Shown here: positions 1-17,975 of the stretch, piece after piece
Numbering within the stretch: the first letter of the stretch is position 1
Layout: each line of letters opens with the position of its first letter
From: Musa acuminata AAA Group
Taxonomy: Eukaryota > Streptophyta > Magnoliopsida > Zingiberales > Musaceae
Assembly (NCBI RefSeq): GCF_036884655.1
Contig: NC_088339.1
Span: 30,527,001 to 30,591,000 of the forward strand
DNA: 64,000 bases
Reading direction: 5' to 3'
Position numbers and translations under genes: made by a program
The notes under the pieces: model-generated
Database searches by the model: none
Told to the model about the DNA's origin: nothing
Seen by the model: the letters and a program-made list of their open reading frames with translations, nothing else

Positions 1-2245
1 AATCTTGGCAATGGACAGTTTGTGGGTGCAAGGTAAGGTATTCGGATTCAAAGAAGTTGTTTCCACAGTTTTTAGGTAGTCGCGGTTACTGATTTTGGGG
101 AATTTGTAGGAATGTTTATAGAGTAAACTGTTGAGAATGCTTGATAATGAGGAAGGGAGGGGGGGGATGGAGACACCATTAGTATACATGCGTATATGTG
201 TATATTGCCTAAGTTGGCAAAGACATCAAAATTTTATAAGAAAATTGATAGGTTGCCACAAACGAAGTTACTTTAATTTTCTTTTCGGTAGTCTTGTGAG
301 CTAAGTAGGATGGATTGCAAGTAAAGGAGAACCACGAAAGGCAGTTGAAGATCCAATTTGACTTTCGATCGTTGAGGTGGGATATAATAGAATGCCTGAT
401 CATGTCAAATAATGAATTGCGAAGAACATGTGGAATACTATTTTTTAAAATGTAATTTCCAGATATATTTGGATTCTTAGGTTCTTAAAGCATTTTTGTG
501 CTTTTCCAATTAAAAGTTGTATCCATATGTTTAATTCATCGTTCTGTTTAACCATTACTCTGATATGTTTGAGCTAGTGACCCATTGCAAGCTTTAGACC
601 TATTTGGATATCATATATATGGTTGGTCAAAATGCACTTTAGGTCTCATGTCTTACTAATCTAAAGTTGAATTTCTTTCACTCAGATTCTGGAAGATCTA
701 TCATATAATTGCTGATACCCCATAAACACGAATTCTTTTGCGAGATTGGCCTTATGAGTCCATTCCTAGAGGATGCAGGGAGATTGTGCTCGAGTAGGTT
801 GTGAAGTTGCATGATTCAAAATTTTAAGCTCCAAGGTTTATAAAAAGAAAATTTATGTTAATCTGTTGTATTGTTCTGGAAATATCAATATTGATAAGCA
901 TTTCTTGAACCTAATTTGTTGTTTTCCAAATCCATGCACGCTTGTGGAATGTGAGGATTTTGGTAGTTCTGAGCAATCTATGAGATGTTGCTGTCATGTG
1001 AATGCAACATCGTAGAATTAATTACAGAAATCTGAGTAATCTGACCTATTTATTTCTAGAGAAAATATCCTATCCTGATTAAACATATTCTTTAGATCTT
1101 CCATTGTTGCTTAAAATTCCTGTCTAGTTATATCAATATGATAGATCTTGAGGAGAGGCTTTTGCTTTGTTCACGAGCAATAAGGCTTTGTTTTACTTGA
1201 ACATACTTCTAACAAAGGATTTTTACACATAGCTGTTCTCTTTTACTCTTATTTTGATTAATCATCTCGGTTGAATCTGGATAGTCCTAAATTGATGGTC
1301 AAAATTCTCTAGCATTCCAGTTTGGGATGATAATATAGCTATCTAATATAAACCAAGAAAATGAACATTGCCTCTTGTGCATTTAGGGATGACTAGTCTG
1401 GAAATAGATCTATGATTCAGTACCTGTCTTCCTTAAAACGAATATTAGATGCTGTCGAGATTATGTAGGTTAGAATATGACTAATTACATATTATCCCTT
1501 ATAGTTAGATCTTTTTAGCATTCCGGTCATTAAACTTAAAAAATTTATATTAAAATTTTTATAATTATGAAAATAAAACATTTAGTTTCATTTACCATAA
1601 CATCGTAGGTCTTATCGACAGAAGCACGAAAATGATAGGACAAAAGATAATTTTCACGTCCCAGTTACATTTTCAGTAGTGGCAGATGACATAGATGCAT
1701 CTGCATCGACACTATTTAGATGCAGAAAGACGTTGCTCTATATTTGCATTGGTGCTGACGTAGTTGCTGAGTGATGTTAACGTAAATGCAAAGCAACGAA
1801 ATGGTCACTCGACATCTACATTGGCATCAATGTAGATGTATCTATGTCATTCTCTTTCTCCTCTCCTTTTGCTTCACTTTTCGTCGTCACTCTCCCTCAT
1901 CTATAATAGTCACTCGTGGCCCTCAGCAACGTCATCGTTTGTCACCACCGAAATCGTAATTGGGACGTTGAAATTATTTTTTTGTCCATCGTTTTTGTGC
2001 TTCTGTCGATAAAATCGATCATGTCATGTTAAATGAGATTATATATTTTACTTTTCTAACTATAAAAATTTTAATATAATTTTTTTAAATTTAGGGATTG
2101 AGATGCTAAATAGATATAATTATTCTCAGGTAACATGTAATTAACTTGATATAACCAACTTTTCGATGTAAGTGCTTTTTATTATTTTGTTCTCAGCTCC
2201 AACATGAGAGCTGCATGCCAAGGACTAGGCGATAGGGTGAGCTAA
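1..2245 (+). CDS. C-terminal exons of an unrecognised gene (partial)
   Basis: Two short blocks join into one open frame. Bases 1-32 end at a good donor (AG|GTAAGG). Bases 2197-2245 follow a pyrimidine-rich acceptor (TTGTTCTCAG) and end in TAA at 2243-2245. The joined frame ends in the residues GASSNMRAACQGLGDRVS. The phases agree: two bases are left over on exon one and one is supplied by exon two. Only about 26 residues are visible, I do not recognise the family, and the rest lies upstream of the window. The intron of about 2.16 kb carries the foldback element at 1481-2144, ending only about 50 bases before the acceptor. This is inference from splice signals; chance is possible with so few codons. 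Confidence 0.35.
1481..2144. mobile_element. Foldback / long-TIR MITE-like element, copy 1
   Basis: The two ends are inverted copies of each other over roughly 150 bases. The left end begins at 1482 with TAATTACATATTATCC, and the right end (reverse complement from about 2143) begins TAATTACATGTTACCT. Further in, the left arm carries a block near 1608-1635 whose complement recurs at 1990-2012 (GTGCTTCTGTCGATAA). The middle contains GA/TC-rich sequence with repeated ATGTAGATG-like words. No open reading frame for a transposase is present, so it would be non-autonomous. I could not identify a convincing target-site duplication. A diverged relative lies at about 53250-53620. Confidence 0.65.
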
Positions 2246-3273
2246 ACTTCCATTTATCGAAGCATGGTTTGCACATGCAGCCTTTACACTGTCAATCTCT
2301 TTCACTTATATGACTTGTATGGCGAATGGTTAGTACACGAGTGTGATGCCTCTGTTACTGATACTGCCCGGCCTCCATTGGAGATGAGCTCGTAGATGAA
2401 ATAGGCTCATTCGACATTCACATTGTTGATACTCTATTTGGGATTTGGCTTCTAAATATCCTCTTGCAAGGCTTTTTGTCAGGGAGGATGTTTATTTTTT
2501 CCGTCTAGAGTTCTATCAGGCTTGAATTTAAAAGTCATTTCTGAGAATGTGATGAACCTACATACGGTGTAGGAGTAGAATTTATAGGTTATTTGCCGTT
2601 AACTTGCCCCAAATTACTTCTAGTTAAAATGTGATTCTGCATGCGTTTTGATCCAATAACACTTAAGTGACCCCAATAAATATGATTGCGCAAATGAAAA
2701 GATAGTTTATTCCTGCCAAGTCTAAAATCCTCGAGAATTGGCCTTTGGCTATGAGACAGGAACCACAGGCCATAGTTCATTTGAAATGCCGGTGAAGCAA
2801 TCGCTGATCCATACTTTGGTTTAGGAGAAAGCCTCCCCAGGGATTCTTTTCTAGCGTTGAGGTCTCACCCAAAGTCGTGAGTGTCCATTATCCTATTATT
2901 GGATACATGCTTCTAATGTGAACCATCATGACAATAAAATACAATTAGGTTCAACTCTGGGGGTCTAAGTCACCAGGTCCCGAGAAATGAAGATAGGATC
3001 AGAACAGAGGAACCTGAAAGAACAATTGCCAACGTGCCATAACAAAAAATGCCAACTTGAATTTGAAAAGATATAGTAGAAATGGACAAATTCTCTATCG
3101 ATTGAAATACAGAAGAATAACTAAAATTGGTCCACATGCTTGTATTTGAGATGACATGAGAGAATAAATTCTCGAAGATCTTTTCAAAATAAATATAGCC
3201 TCATTAATTGTCAAAGATCAAGGTAGCCTGCTAAAGTTAAAATGACATTAGATCGTAAGGCATTATTTGAACA
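2246..3273. other. Intergenic stretch, nothing recognised
   Basis: This lies between the putative end of the first gene and the stop of the lysyl-tRNA synthetase pseudogene. It is AT-rich. A 63-codon open frame on the minus strand (2589-2780) shows no family resemblance. The sequence presumably contains the 3' untranslated regions of both flanking genes, which converge here. Confidence 0.5.
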
Positions 3274-10004
<6,731 letters not shown>

Positions 10005-13000
10005 GGGCGATCGAAGAGAGGAAGGGTAGAGACGAGGAAAGCAGAACCAAGTGGTGATAAGCCAGTGGGCAGGTGAAGGTGGGTTTAGGTAGCGTTTAGG
10101 TTTTTGATGACGAAAGTCTTGGTTTACTTATGATGGTTTCAGGATCCATTACCAGCCGATCCGATCTGATTCGACCCGGTGACTATCCGGATCCGATTAT
10201 GTCATGATCCACTTACCGACTCGACACGTGACTAAGGATGAACGAGCTCTATGTAGAGGCTATTTCGAATCTAGCAGTGGTCTTTAGGAAGGCGAAGGCG
10301 GCAACTCCCTCTCTCTCTCCCTCTCTCTCTCTCTCTCAATCCAGTGTTGGTTTGGGGAAAGATTGGAGGTTTAGCCTGGCGCGCGTTCTTGAGATTAGCG
10401 TTCTTCGTTGGCTAATAATACCCACGCGAGGATTGCGTACTGGTGCGGATCTGGTACTCTTTGCTCGTATATTTGAGACTTGTGTTAGGGTTCCTGTACC
10501 TTTTTTCTTGCTTTTGTGTAGTTTGATGGTGACGATTTGTGTGGTTCCGTTGCCTTTCTCGTTCCAGCTCTTGTCTTTTAATTTGGAATTAGTTTATTCG
10601 GAGGTTGTTCTATATGTCATCGTTATAATTTCAGGTGAAAAGAGTTTAATTTTTGGGGCTAATTGAAATGACTTCGCGGTGATTCTGCCGTTCTTAGCCG
10701 TTGAAAAATCGTTGAAACTTTTCATGCCCCAATTCGTTGAACCAAAATTGTTTGATATCAATAGATTCTAGTGTCCCTTTTTTCTTTTTGACTAGTGATA
10801 TTTGGGTAACTAATCCATCCAGAAACTAGCCCTAGTTCACCTTTTTTCCACTTTTATTTTCTGTCAATACGTTTGAAGATATTTATATACTTATTAATCT
10901 TAATAAAATGTTTAATCTGCTTTGACATTCAACCAAAATATACTTTTACTCATTGATCCTTGTCCATAGATCTGCTGAATTGAATCTATTAACTATGTGC
11001 ATAGCTGCCATCTACAAACTTGCAACCAGCCTTGGCATAGAACGTTTTGATCCAAAGCCGCTGGTTCAAACTGTTATCATCCAAAAAGGTTCATGTTATC
11101 AAAAGTGTTATCAGTTGATCACGAAGGTCCCCTAATGGATGAGTTTTGTCAAATTTCTAGCTCTATGTAGTACGTGTCTTTTAAATTCACAATGTAATCT
11201 ACTGTAATCATTATAACTTTTTGTTACTTAACTAAAATATTATTATCAATTTCTTTCCCTTTAATTTAAATTTTGATATATTTGATTTTATTTTTTTAAT
11301 TGTTTAATATAAAATTTTTATATTAATTAATTTTGGATTTTTAATAATAAAAAAGTATGATACTATGATGCATATTTTAGATTCAATTAATTGCTTTAAA
11401 TATTTGTATCATGACATGAAAGTTAATAAACCATAATTAATGATTTTCATGATGTTCCTGCCTTCATGTGTTAATCTAGATTGTTTTGATTAATGTTAAT
11501 TTAATTGTTTGAATCATGACACTAAAGTTTTTAAACCCTTCCTAAATTTCCATGATGTTCATGTCTGCATATATTTAAATTTGATTATTTTAATGTTAAC
11601 ATTGTTCTAATTTTCTTATAAATCCTATCTAAAGATTTTCATTTCTTTAAATCATATTTAATGTAGTTTACGCACCAAATGAATTTTCTCGTTGTAGTGG
11701 TAGGTAGTTTCAGGGTGTAACATCCACAGTATAGTTAGTATTAACAGTCTGGTGAAATATATGTTGTATGGTTATCAACATAAGCTTGATTAATGCACTT
11801 CATTTGGATCCCATCAAGAGAAGGAATTTTCCACTGTTGATGTATGGATTCCTGTTTTCTTTATGCAATAAACCAGCCAGGCTTGCTTACTTTTCTACAG
11901 CTAAGATGAGAGATTTTTTTTTTGACTTGGAGCAACATTCTGGTTTCCACATTGAGATATAAAAGTGATAATGGGCTTCAAAATTTATGGAGTGGTACAA
12001 TAATTCTTTGCATGTGGCTCAATGGCAACTCTCATTTAGCCTTTGAAGTAAGATTTTGATTAGGTAAGTCTGATATTTATGGTTTTTTATTGCCAGAGGT
12101 TGGAGATCATAAATTATCATCCAACCACGTATAGTCACTGCTATTGGTAGGTGAATCAACTTTGGTTATATACTACAAAAACAGAGTCCTTGTATGGCTT
12201 GTACCATAGACGTAAGTTGCTTGTGTCACACAAGGCGTTGGTGAAGCGATCAGAGAAGGGTTTCTTCATGTTCCGAGCATTTTGAGAATTTGCATACAGC
12301 ACCTTGGCTTTTGTTTTTCAGTGAATTATCAGATGTTGTAAGTTTGTAACCATTATTGTTATATGCTAGAGATATTCTCACTTTCCCTCGTGGACCTATG
12401 CTAAAAGCTGAACCATGCAAATCTTCTGTTCTTTCTAATTCTGTTCGCTGCTCCCAGACAATATAAATTGCATGTACACAAAGAATTTATATGTAAAAGA
12501 ATTCAATAAGCTGAAGAAAATGAACTGGATAAAAGTTACAGATGAAAACTGAAAAAAAAAAAAAAAAGAAGAACATGGGCTTCTAAGCGAGGAGAACGGA
12601 TTATGTTGAAAGATAACAAGTGAACCAGCTAGAACATAATGTATTTTTCTTGAAAGAAGTGAGATGCAACATTATTCATCGTTGAAAGGTATCTGATTTC
12701 AGCGATCTAGTGATGCACATGGAAACATAAAGCTTCTGGGGTTAAGGGAGGCCTCATTTTTGCTGAGAATTAAGTTAATTGTATAGCCAGCTTCGGATAA
12801 GTAACGAATTGTTCGGAGTTAATTACACATTTTACCCTGAGGATCCACATTTGTGGAGTTTATCTATTTGATGTAGTTCTTGTTGAAGTAGTCTTGATAG
12901 AAAATTCAGGAATTTTGACACTTTGCATTTGTTTTTTAAAATAAACTTAAAGTCCTATGTAATTATGTTGCATCTGTTGTTTATAAATATCTGCAAATTA

Positions 13001-13284
13001 GAATAAATTCATGGCTGACAAGAATACTTGTGATTCTTGGCTTTTTAGATCTTTAACATATGAAATTGGATATCTGAATTTAGATATGTTATCCAGAACA
13101 ATTTACAAGGTTGGTTGAATTCATATCTAATCTAAATTTTTGATTGATTGAACCACTCAAAATTTTTAGCTTAACAATCTTGTTCCTGCAGGAAAACACC
13201 GAATACACCTTTGTGATCTTGTAGTGCAACATCCATAAAGAAGGCTATAATTATTAGTATCTTCAGAGCAAAAGAGGGTTTATC
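10005..13284 (+). other. Leader region and 5' intron of the TSL-kinase interacting gene; bidirectional spacer
   Basis: The lysyl-tRNA synthetase pseudogene and the next gene point away from each other here. A CT-microsatellite at about 10307-10337 is typical of plant transcription leaders. An acceptor TTGTTCCTGCAG at about 13180-13191 precedes an untranslated stretch that runs into the ATG at 13285, so a 5' UTR intron of about 2.8 kb is likely. The 142-codon frame at 10238-10666 overlaps the CT repeat, resembles nothing known and is taken as non-coding. Bases 11220-11660 are very AT-rich. Confidence 0.45.
10307..10337. repeat. (CT)n microsatellite in a probable 5' leader
   Basis: An almost uninterrupted CT dinucleotide run on the plus strand, with a few CCT interruptions. 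Such runs are common just downstream of plant transcription starts. Confidence 0.85.
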
Positions 13285-15580
13285 ATGAAAGCTTCTGGCT
13301 CTCAGCATAAAGGTCTTGCAAAAAAATGTCTTGGTTGCAACAAGTCCAAGAGCCTAAAGATCACAAAGCAGAAACGGGAGATCACGGGTACTCTGTCATT
13401 CATAAGCTGTTTTCCCCATACCTCTGTCTTGCTTGTCAGTCTTTTTCCCTTCCAAGTGATTCTTCAGCATGTTCCACTTCAGTAATTATGACAATGCACG
13501 TAGCTTAGATAACCAAGGACATATGATGATATATTATAATTTGGTTTTCCTTCCATTCCAGCAGTTTAATGAATAGTAATGTGTGAATCATGATTAGATA
13601 TCTTGATGACCATTTGGGTTGAGTAGCAACTTATTCCGGCTGTAGGATATTAAATGCTGTTTACATTCATTGACATCTCTCTTTTTCCAGGAAAAAAGAG
13701 TTCTGAGTTAGATGGACAACTTCACACTTCTTCTATCCAATTACCTCAGCTGGAGATTCAGGATATGCAAACTAGCTTACCGGAAGCAGCACCAGGAGAT
13801 TTGAAATTTGTACAAGAACAATTTCAAGATTTCAATGGAAAAGTTAAGCTTCAGCTTTTTCCAATAGATGAAGCTACTAGGAAAGCATTGGAGAAGGTAA
13901 ATTTAAGAAGTTTAAGACATATGATTAGTGGTGACTTCACAGGGAACAAGGAGAGTCTGTTATTTATTGTTATTTTTAGTTTTAATTTAAGTTGTCATAT
14001 GACCATTTGCTTTGTTGCTTTGTGATGTTACAGAATAATCACAACCCTTACCTGGAACTAACTTTAACAACTAGAAAAAGAATCTCTTCAGTGGTGAAGC
14101 ACCTCAACTTCAAGTGGGGCAGTTCAAAATTGGCAACAGGAGAACTCATGCTTTTTCCGTACAATGTTTACCTGGATAATTTGGCCAACAGCATAAGATG
14201 GACTTTAGAAGACTCTGATGTCACCGCGGCTGATGTGCATGCTTCACTTGGTAGCCCTGCCATGTTTCGTTTAAGGTTTAACTGTTTTACCCTATGCTGG
14301 TTGCATGTGCTTTTTTTTTATTCTCTAGATTTTCATGGTCGTGATAAGGATGTTGAGCTGAATAGTTTCTTTCGTTTTCAAAGATATGGTTGGTTCTCCA
14401 ATCTTGAGCAAACAGCATGCCAGACATCTATGACATCGCATTCTTATGAGGAGCCTAATAAGAGTTTCGAAAAGCATATCACCAGTGGTGATAAACTGCT
14501 TTGTAAGTCGAGCAAAGGACATGGGCCATGCCATATGGATGATTCAGCGAACCAAGCAGTTGAAACACACCTTTTGTTGGAGAAAACTATCCAAAATGGG
14601 GTAATTGTATCAAATATCTTCCACCTTATTATCTGTCTTTTTTTTTCTTTTTACTCAAAATTTTCTTTTTACTCAAAATTTTCTTTTTTTTTTATTTAAC
14701 ATGAACAAGGTTGACCAGAAGAACAATAGCAGAAGTGTCAATATGTCATGGGTTGATTGCCTATCTAACATGAGCTTTGGTGCTATATTATCTGAAGTGT
14801 CGGAAACTCCTGTCAACCTTTGCCATCCATTACCTGCTCCAAATTCTAGTCTTCAGCAGATCCCTATGACCTGTGATTCATTTGATGCTGCTATTGCTTC
14901 CGTTATGGCCCGTCATCAACCCTCAAATCCATCAAACCGGTTGATCCATTCATCCATCTTGGAAGCAGAAGAAACATGCCATGCATTTCCATTTGCAAAG
15001 GTTGCTTCTTCAAGTCATAATCATCCAGCTTCAACTAGAGATCCTCCTGCCACAGAGAACTGTAGCGATATGGTACTTTCTAATTTCTCTGTGCTGAACT
15101 TGTTTGTAGCTAATATGGTATATTGCATGTTTTTATTCTCTTTTATATTTTCTTTTATTTAGACATAGGTAGCTGATGCAAGACTAAGACCTGCTTACCA
15201 ACTTCAAATTGCAGCTAGGCCCTCAGGTGGGGCAGACATCACTAAACAATATTTGCCCTATACCAGTAACAGTTGATGCATGTTCGGAACCCAAATCTCA
15301 TTCAGAAGATTCACTTAATGGCGGCAACCAATTTGCAGGGATGAACCTCAGTCCGGTACTCATCTACGCTTTCAAGACTTAATCTGCTTTATCTAAAGAA
15401 CTTCAGCTGATTTCTAAGCTATTACTCATTTGTATCTTCATGACCGCACAGCCTGATTCCCTAGGTCCCTTGGAGTACGTTGCCCCTTGCTCTAGAGAGA
15501 TGAATGATGGGGAAACTATTGATCTTGGCGGATTGATTACAAGCAGCATGGATGCATTTCAAAACTTTTCAATTTTCTGA
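13285..15580 (+). CDS. TKI1: TSL-kinase interacting protein 1-like
   Basis: Relative of Arabidopsis TKI1, a nuclear protein found as a partner of the TOUSLED kinase; its own biochemical role is poorly known. Exons: 13285-13387, 13691-13896, 14034-14275, 14384-14600, 14710-15072, 15215-15355, 15452-15580 (466 codons plus TGA). All junctions are GT-AG and keep frame. Family signatures are a block KVKLQLFPIDEATRKALEK at the end of exon 2 and then YLELTLTTRKRISSVVKHL in exon 3. Exon 3 also has GELMLFPYNVYLDN and DVHASLGSPAMFRLR. The YGWF motif is split across the exon 3/4 border. The C-terminal exon has DSLGPLEY and SSMDAFQNFSIF. The N-terminus is Lys-rich and starts at the first ATG after a likely UTR intron. 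I see no complete SANT/Myb domain in the modelled exons, so an additional 5' coding exon is conceivable. The gene is intact. Confidence 0.88.
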
Positions 15581-16536
15581 TCTGGAGACCTGATAGTTTT
15601 TCCCTTCTATTGCAGACAGACAGAATGTTGCCAACAGATGTTTTGGTCATTGATTCCGTAATTGCCATGGCCTGTAGAAAGATAAGAATGCAAGCTTTGT
15701 GACAGCACATCTAATATGAGATGACCTTCTGACATATGATGTCCAGTACTAAAATGCTAAACTCCAGGATGTAACTTTGTACATCTACAGCACTCGAAAT
15801 CTCACTGATTTCCATGTCTAATCAGTATCCCTTATTGTTCATTTAACTGAACTAGCATTTATGTGTAATTGTCAGGAAATGATTCTGAGATCTGATTACG
15901 ACTTGTATCTAAGTTTTGTGGTTTGTTGGAACTGTGTTCAAGTACAGGAATCACAAAAATGTATTGTGGCAATTCAAATGGTTTGGTAACCATTGTTTTC
16001 TTTCACCTGCAAGATAAAAAAAATGAAAAAGTAAGATGTTAGTTTGAAAGTTACCTATTTGGGTTTCAGTATTTTTTTTTTCCTTTTTGGATTATTGTGT
16101 TAGATGATTTGGACAAGCTTGTCCTAATTGATTAAATTATACAGAAATCAACGTTGATAGCTATATAAAATCAAATGAGTTTTTTTTCCTTTTATTTCAT
16201 TTGTTATGGTACGATCCGATGGATCGGATCAACCAACGAATCAATTTATCGATCCTGAATCATTGGTCAACAACGCTGTCGAAGTTTGACTTATTGGATT
16301 CAAAACAAGGCACGGTTAGATCCGACCGCAATTAGATTGCGTGGTGCAAGCCAACCAGTGTCCGTGGCGAAAGCATCATCCACCCATATTCCTGCAGCCG
16401 TCGCCAAATCGTCAGCTGAGATATCTAAACACCAGCCGTCTAATAACACCTGTTATGAGAATCACAGGTCAAAACGTCACTCACAAGTGCTCATCCCGAG
16501 ATCGTCACACAGCTTCGGAGGGATAGAGGTTGCATC
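15581..16536. other. 3' UTR of the TKI1-like gene and spacer
   Basis: AT-rich sequence following the TGA at 15580, without open frames of note. Around 16205-16260 there is a cluster of GATCCGAT/GGATCGGATC words similar to those seen near 10150-10200, probably a short dispersed repeat or promoter DNA of the next gene. Nothing else is recognised. Confidence 0.4.
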
Positions 16537-16926
16537 ATGGACCGCAGGTCGAAGCTCCAGAGGCAGAGATCTTGCGCGTGCCTGCCGCTCGACGTCGGCA
16601 ACCGGTGCAGCAGCCGCCGTGGGACGGCCAGGTTCACCCGGTTCCTCGCCGACGACGAGCTCGACCCGTGGGAAGGCCGGTCGTCATCTCCGTCGACCGT
16701 GACGGGGCTACGGGGCCTGTGGAGGAGGATGATGGCGGAGAGGAGCAAGGCGTCGGGATCCGCCGCGGCGGCAGCGGCGGCGGCGCGAACGCTTGTTCCT
16801 TATGATGCCCACACTTATGCGCAGAATTTTGACGAAGGGTCAACGTGGGCCGAGCCGGAGAGCTCGTCTCGGTCCTTCTCGGCGAGGTTCGCCGTTCCGT
16901 CAACCATTTTGCAGGGGCCGAGCTGA
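16537..16926 (+). CDS. Small conserved plant protein with C-terminal YAQNFD-SFSARFA motif
   Basis: Single-exon frame of 129 codons plus TGA in a sharply GC-rich island (about 16530-16920) inside AT-rich DNA. That is typical of short intronless plant genes. The N-terminal half is rich in Arg, Ser and Cys, the middle has an eight-alanine run, and the C-terminus carries YDAHTYAQNFDEG followed by WAEPE and SRSFSARFA. I recall this tail from a family of uncharacterised small plant proteins. No signal peptide or membrane segment is evident. Function is unknown. The other frames over the same bases are also open because of the high GC content; this frame is chosen for the conserved tail. Confidence 0.68.
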   Translation: MDRRSKLQRQRSCACLPLDVGNRCSSRRGTARFTRFLADDELDPWEGRSSSPSTVTGLRGLWRRMMAERSKASGSAAAAAAAARTLVPYDAHTYAQNFDEGSTWAEPESSSRSFSARFAVPSTILQGPS

Positions 16927-17786
16927 TCTCAGATCATTTGCAAACCATATGTCAACCGAGGGGCGTCAATTGGTTGCTTGAAACTACGATGTATATCTAC
17001 CTATCTAATGTATTCGACATGCCACATTATCATCACATCTAAAGAAATATTTCGTATGGTTGCAGAAGGAATACCACAAGAGGTGCTTCTTCATCAAATA
17101 TATTTTAATTATGAACGAATTAAACTTACTAAAAGCTCGGGTTCTTCATGTGTTCTCTAACCTTCGAATAAGTTTTACCGGTTGCACCTCGCATTCATGT
17201 CCTAACAACTTTAGACAATAACTTTAGACAATAAAATAAAAAGACGAGTTGTTAATTAATGGAAGGATTCGAAGGACGTCAAGCAGAGATATGTCATATT
17301 CTAATTCACTAGAAAATTTGGCACAATAATGTACAGAATAAAGAGGTTTGACTTTTTGATCACATCGAGCAGTGTGCGATGCATCCACGATGAAGGCAAT
17401 TGTTACGATGAACTTATAGCAATCAAAGAAACAATAGAATATGCTTTATAGATCGAATCCAATGCTGAGTTACCGGTCAAAGTACAGAACAGAGAGAACG
17501 ACAACGTTTGAATCATATCTTTTGTATTCCTAATCCTAATTTAATGCACGCGATTTCTAGCTTGCCGTATCAACCAAGTCCTGGACCGGCTCCTGGTCCA
17601 GCTTAAACCGCCGGCTTCTTTAGACCATTTCCGGTCTCAGCGTTGGCAAGGAAGACCGGAAGAAACACTCGTCGGCCAAGTAAAGCCCCTATAAATACCC
17701 ACCACCTCTCACCTCACTGAGACTCACCAGTGTCTTCTTCTCCGCAGCAAAGACTACGTTCAGATTCCTTGGGAGACGGAAGCAAA
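16927..17786 (+). other. Spacer and promoter of the arabinogalactan peptide gene
   Basis: AT-rich DNA without convincing open frames, becoming GC-richer from about 17570. The last 100 bases hold the TATA box and leader of the next gene. Confidence 0.5.
17690..17697 (+). promoter_or_regulatory. TATA box (TATAAATA)
   Basis: A perfect plant TATA box about 97 bases upstream of the chosen ATG at 17787. Transcription would start about 30 bases downstream, near 17720, giving a leader of roughly 65 bases. Confidence 0.75.
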
Positions 17787-17975
17787 ATGAGTTGTTCCAC
17801 GAGAATGGTGTTCGAGCTGCTGTTCCTGACCTTCTTCATCTCAGGCTTGATGCAACTTGCTCACGGCGAGGCAACCGCACCAGCTCGGGGGATCATCGAC
17901 GGCAAGGCGATCGACCAAGGCGTCGCCTACGCGCTTATGCTCGTAGCTCTCCTTGTTACTTACATTCTCCATTGA
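17787..17975 (+). CDS. Arabinogalactan peptide (AGP16/20/22-type)
   Basis: A GPI-anchored proteoglycan peptide of the cell surface, 62 aa. The N-terminal signal peptide (about residues 1-28, hydrophobic core FELLFLTFFISGLMQL) is followed by a tiny mature region beginning EATAPARG. The C-terminal GPI signal contains IDQGVAYALMLVALLVTYIL, the hallmark of the AG-peptide family. An upstream in-frame ATG-less extension to 17730 was ignored because the signal peptide starts well from the ATG at 17787. Oddly, only one Ala-Pro dipeptide remains, where relatives usually have two or three as AP repeats. Few sites for hydroxyproline-linked arabinogalactan are therefore left. Confidence 0.88.
   Translation: MSCSTRMVFELLFLTFFISGLMQLAHGEATAPARGIIDGKAIDQGVAYALMLVALLVTYILH

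Noticed and set aside
2589..2780. 63-codon minus-strand frame
   Set aside because: No homology recognised, isolated in intergenic DNA, composition like its flanks.
10238..10666. 142-codon plus-strand open frame
   Set aside because: It overlaps a CT microsatellite and probable leader, has no recognisable domain and its end is hydrophobic low-information sequence typical of intron DNA.
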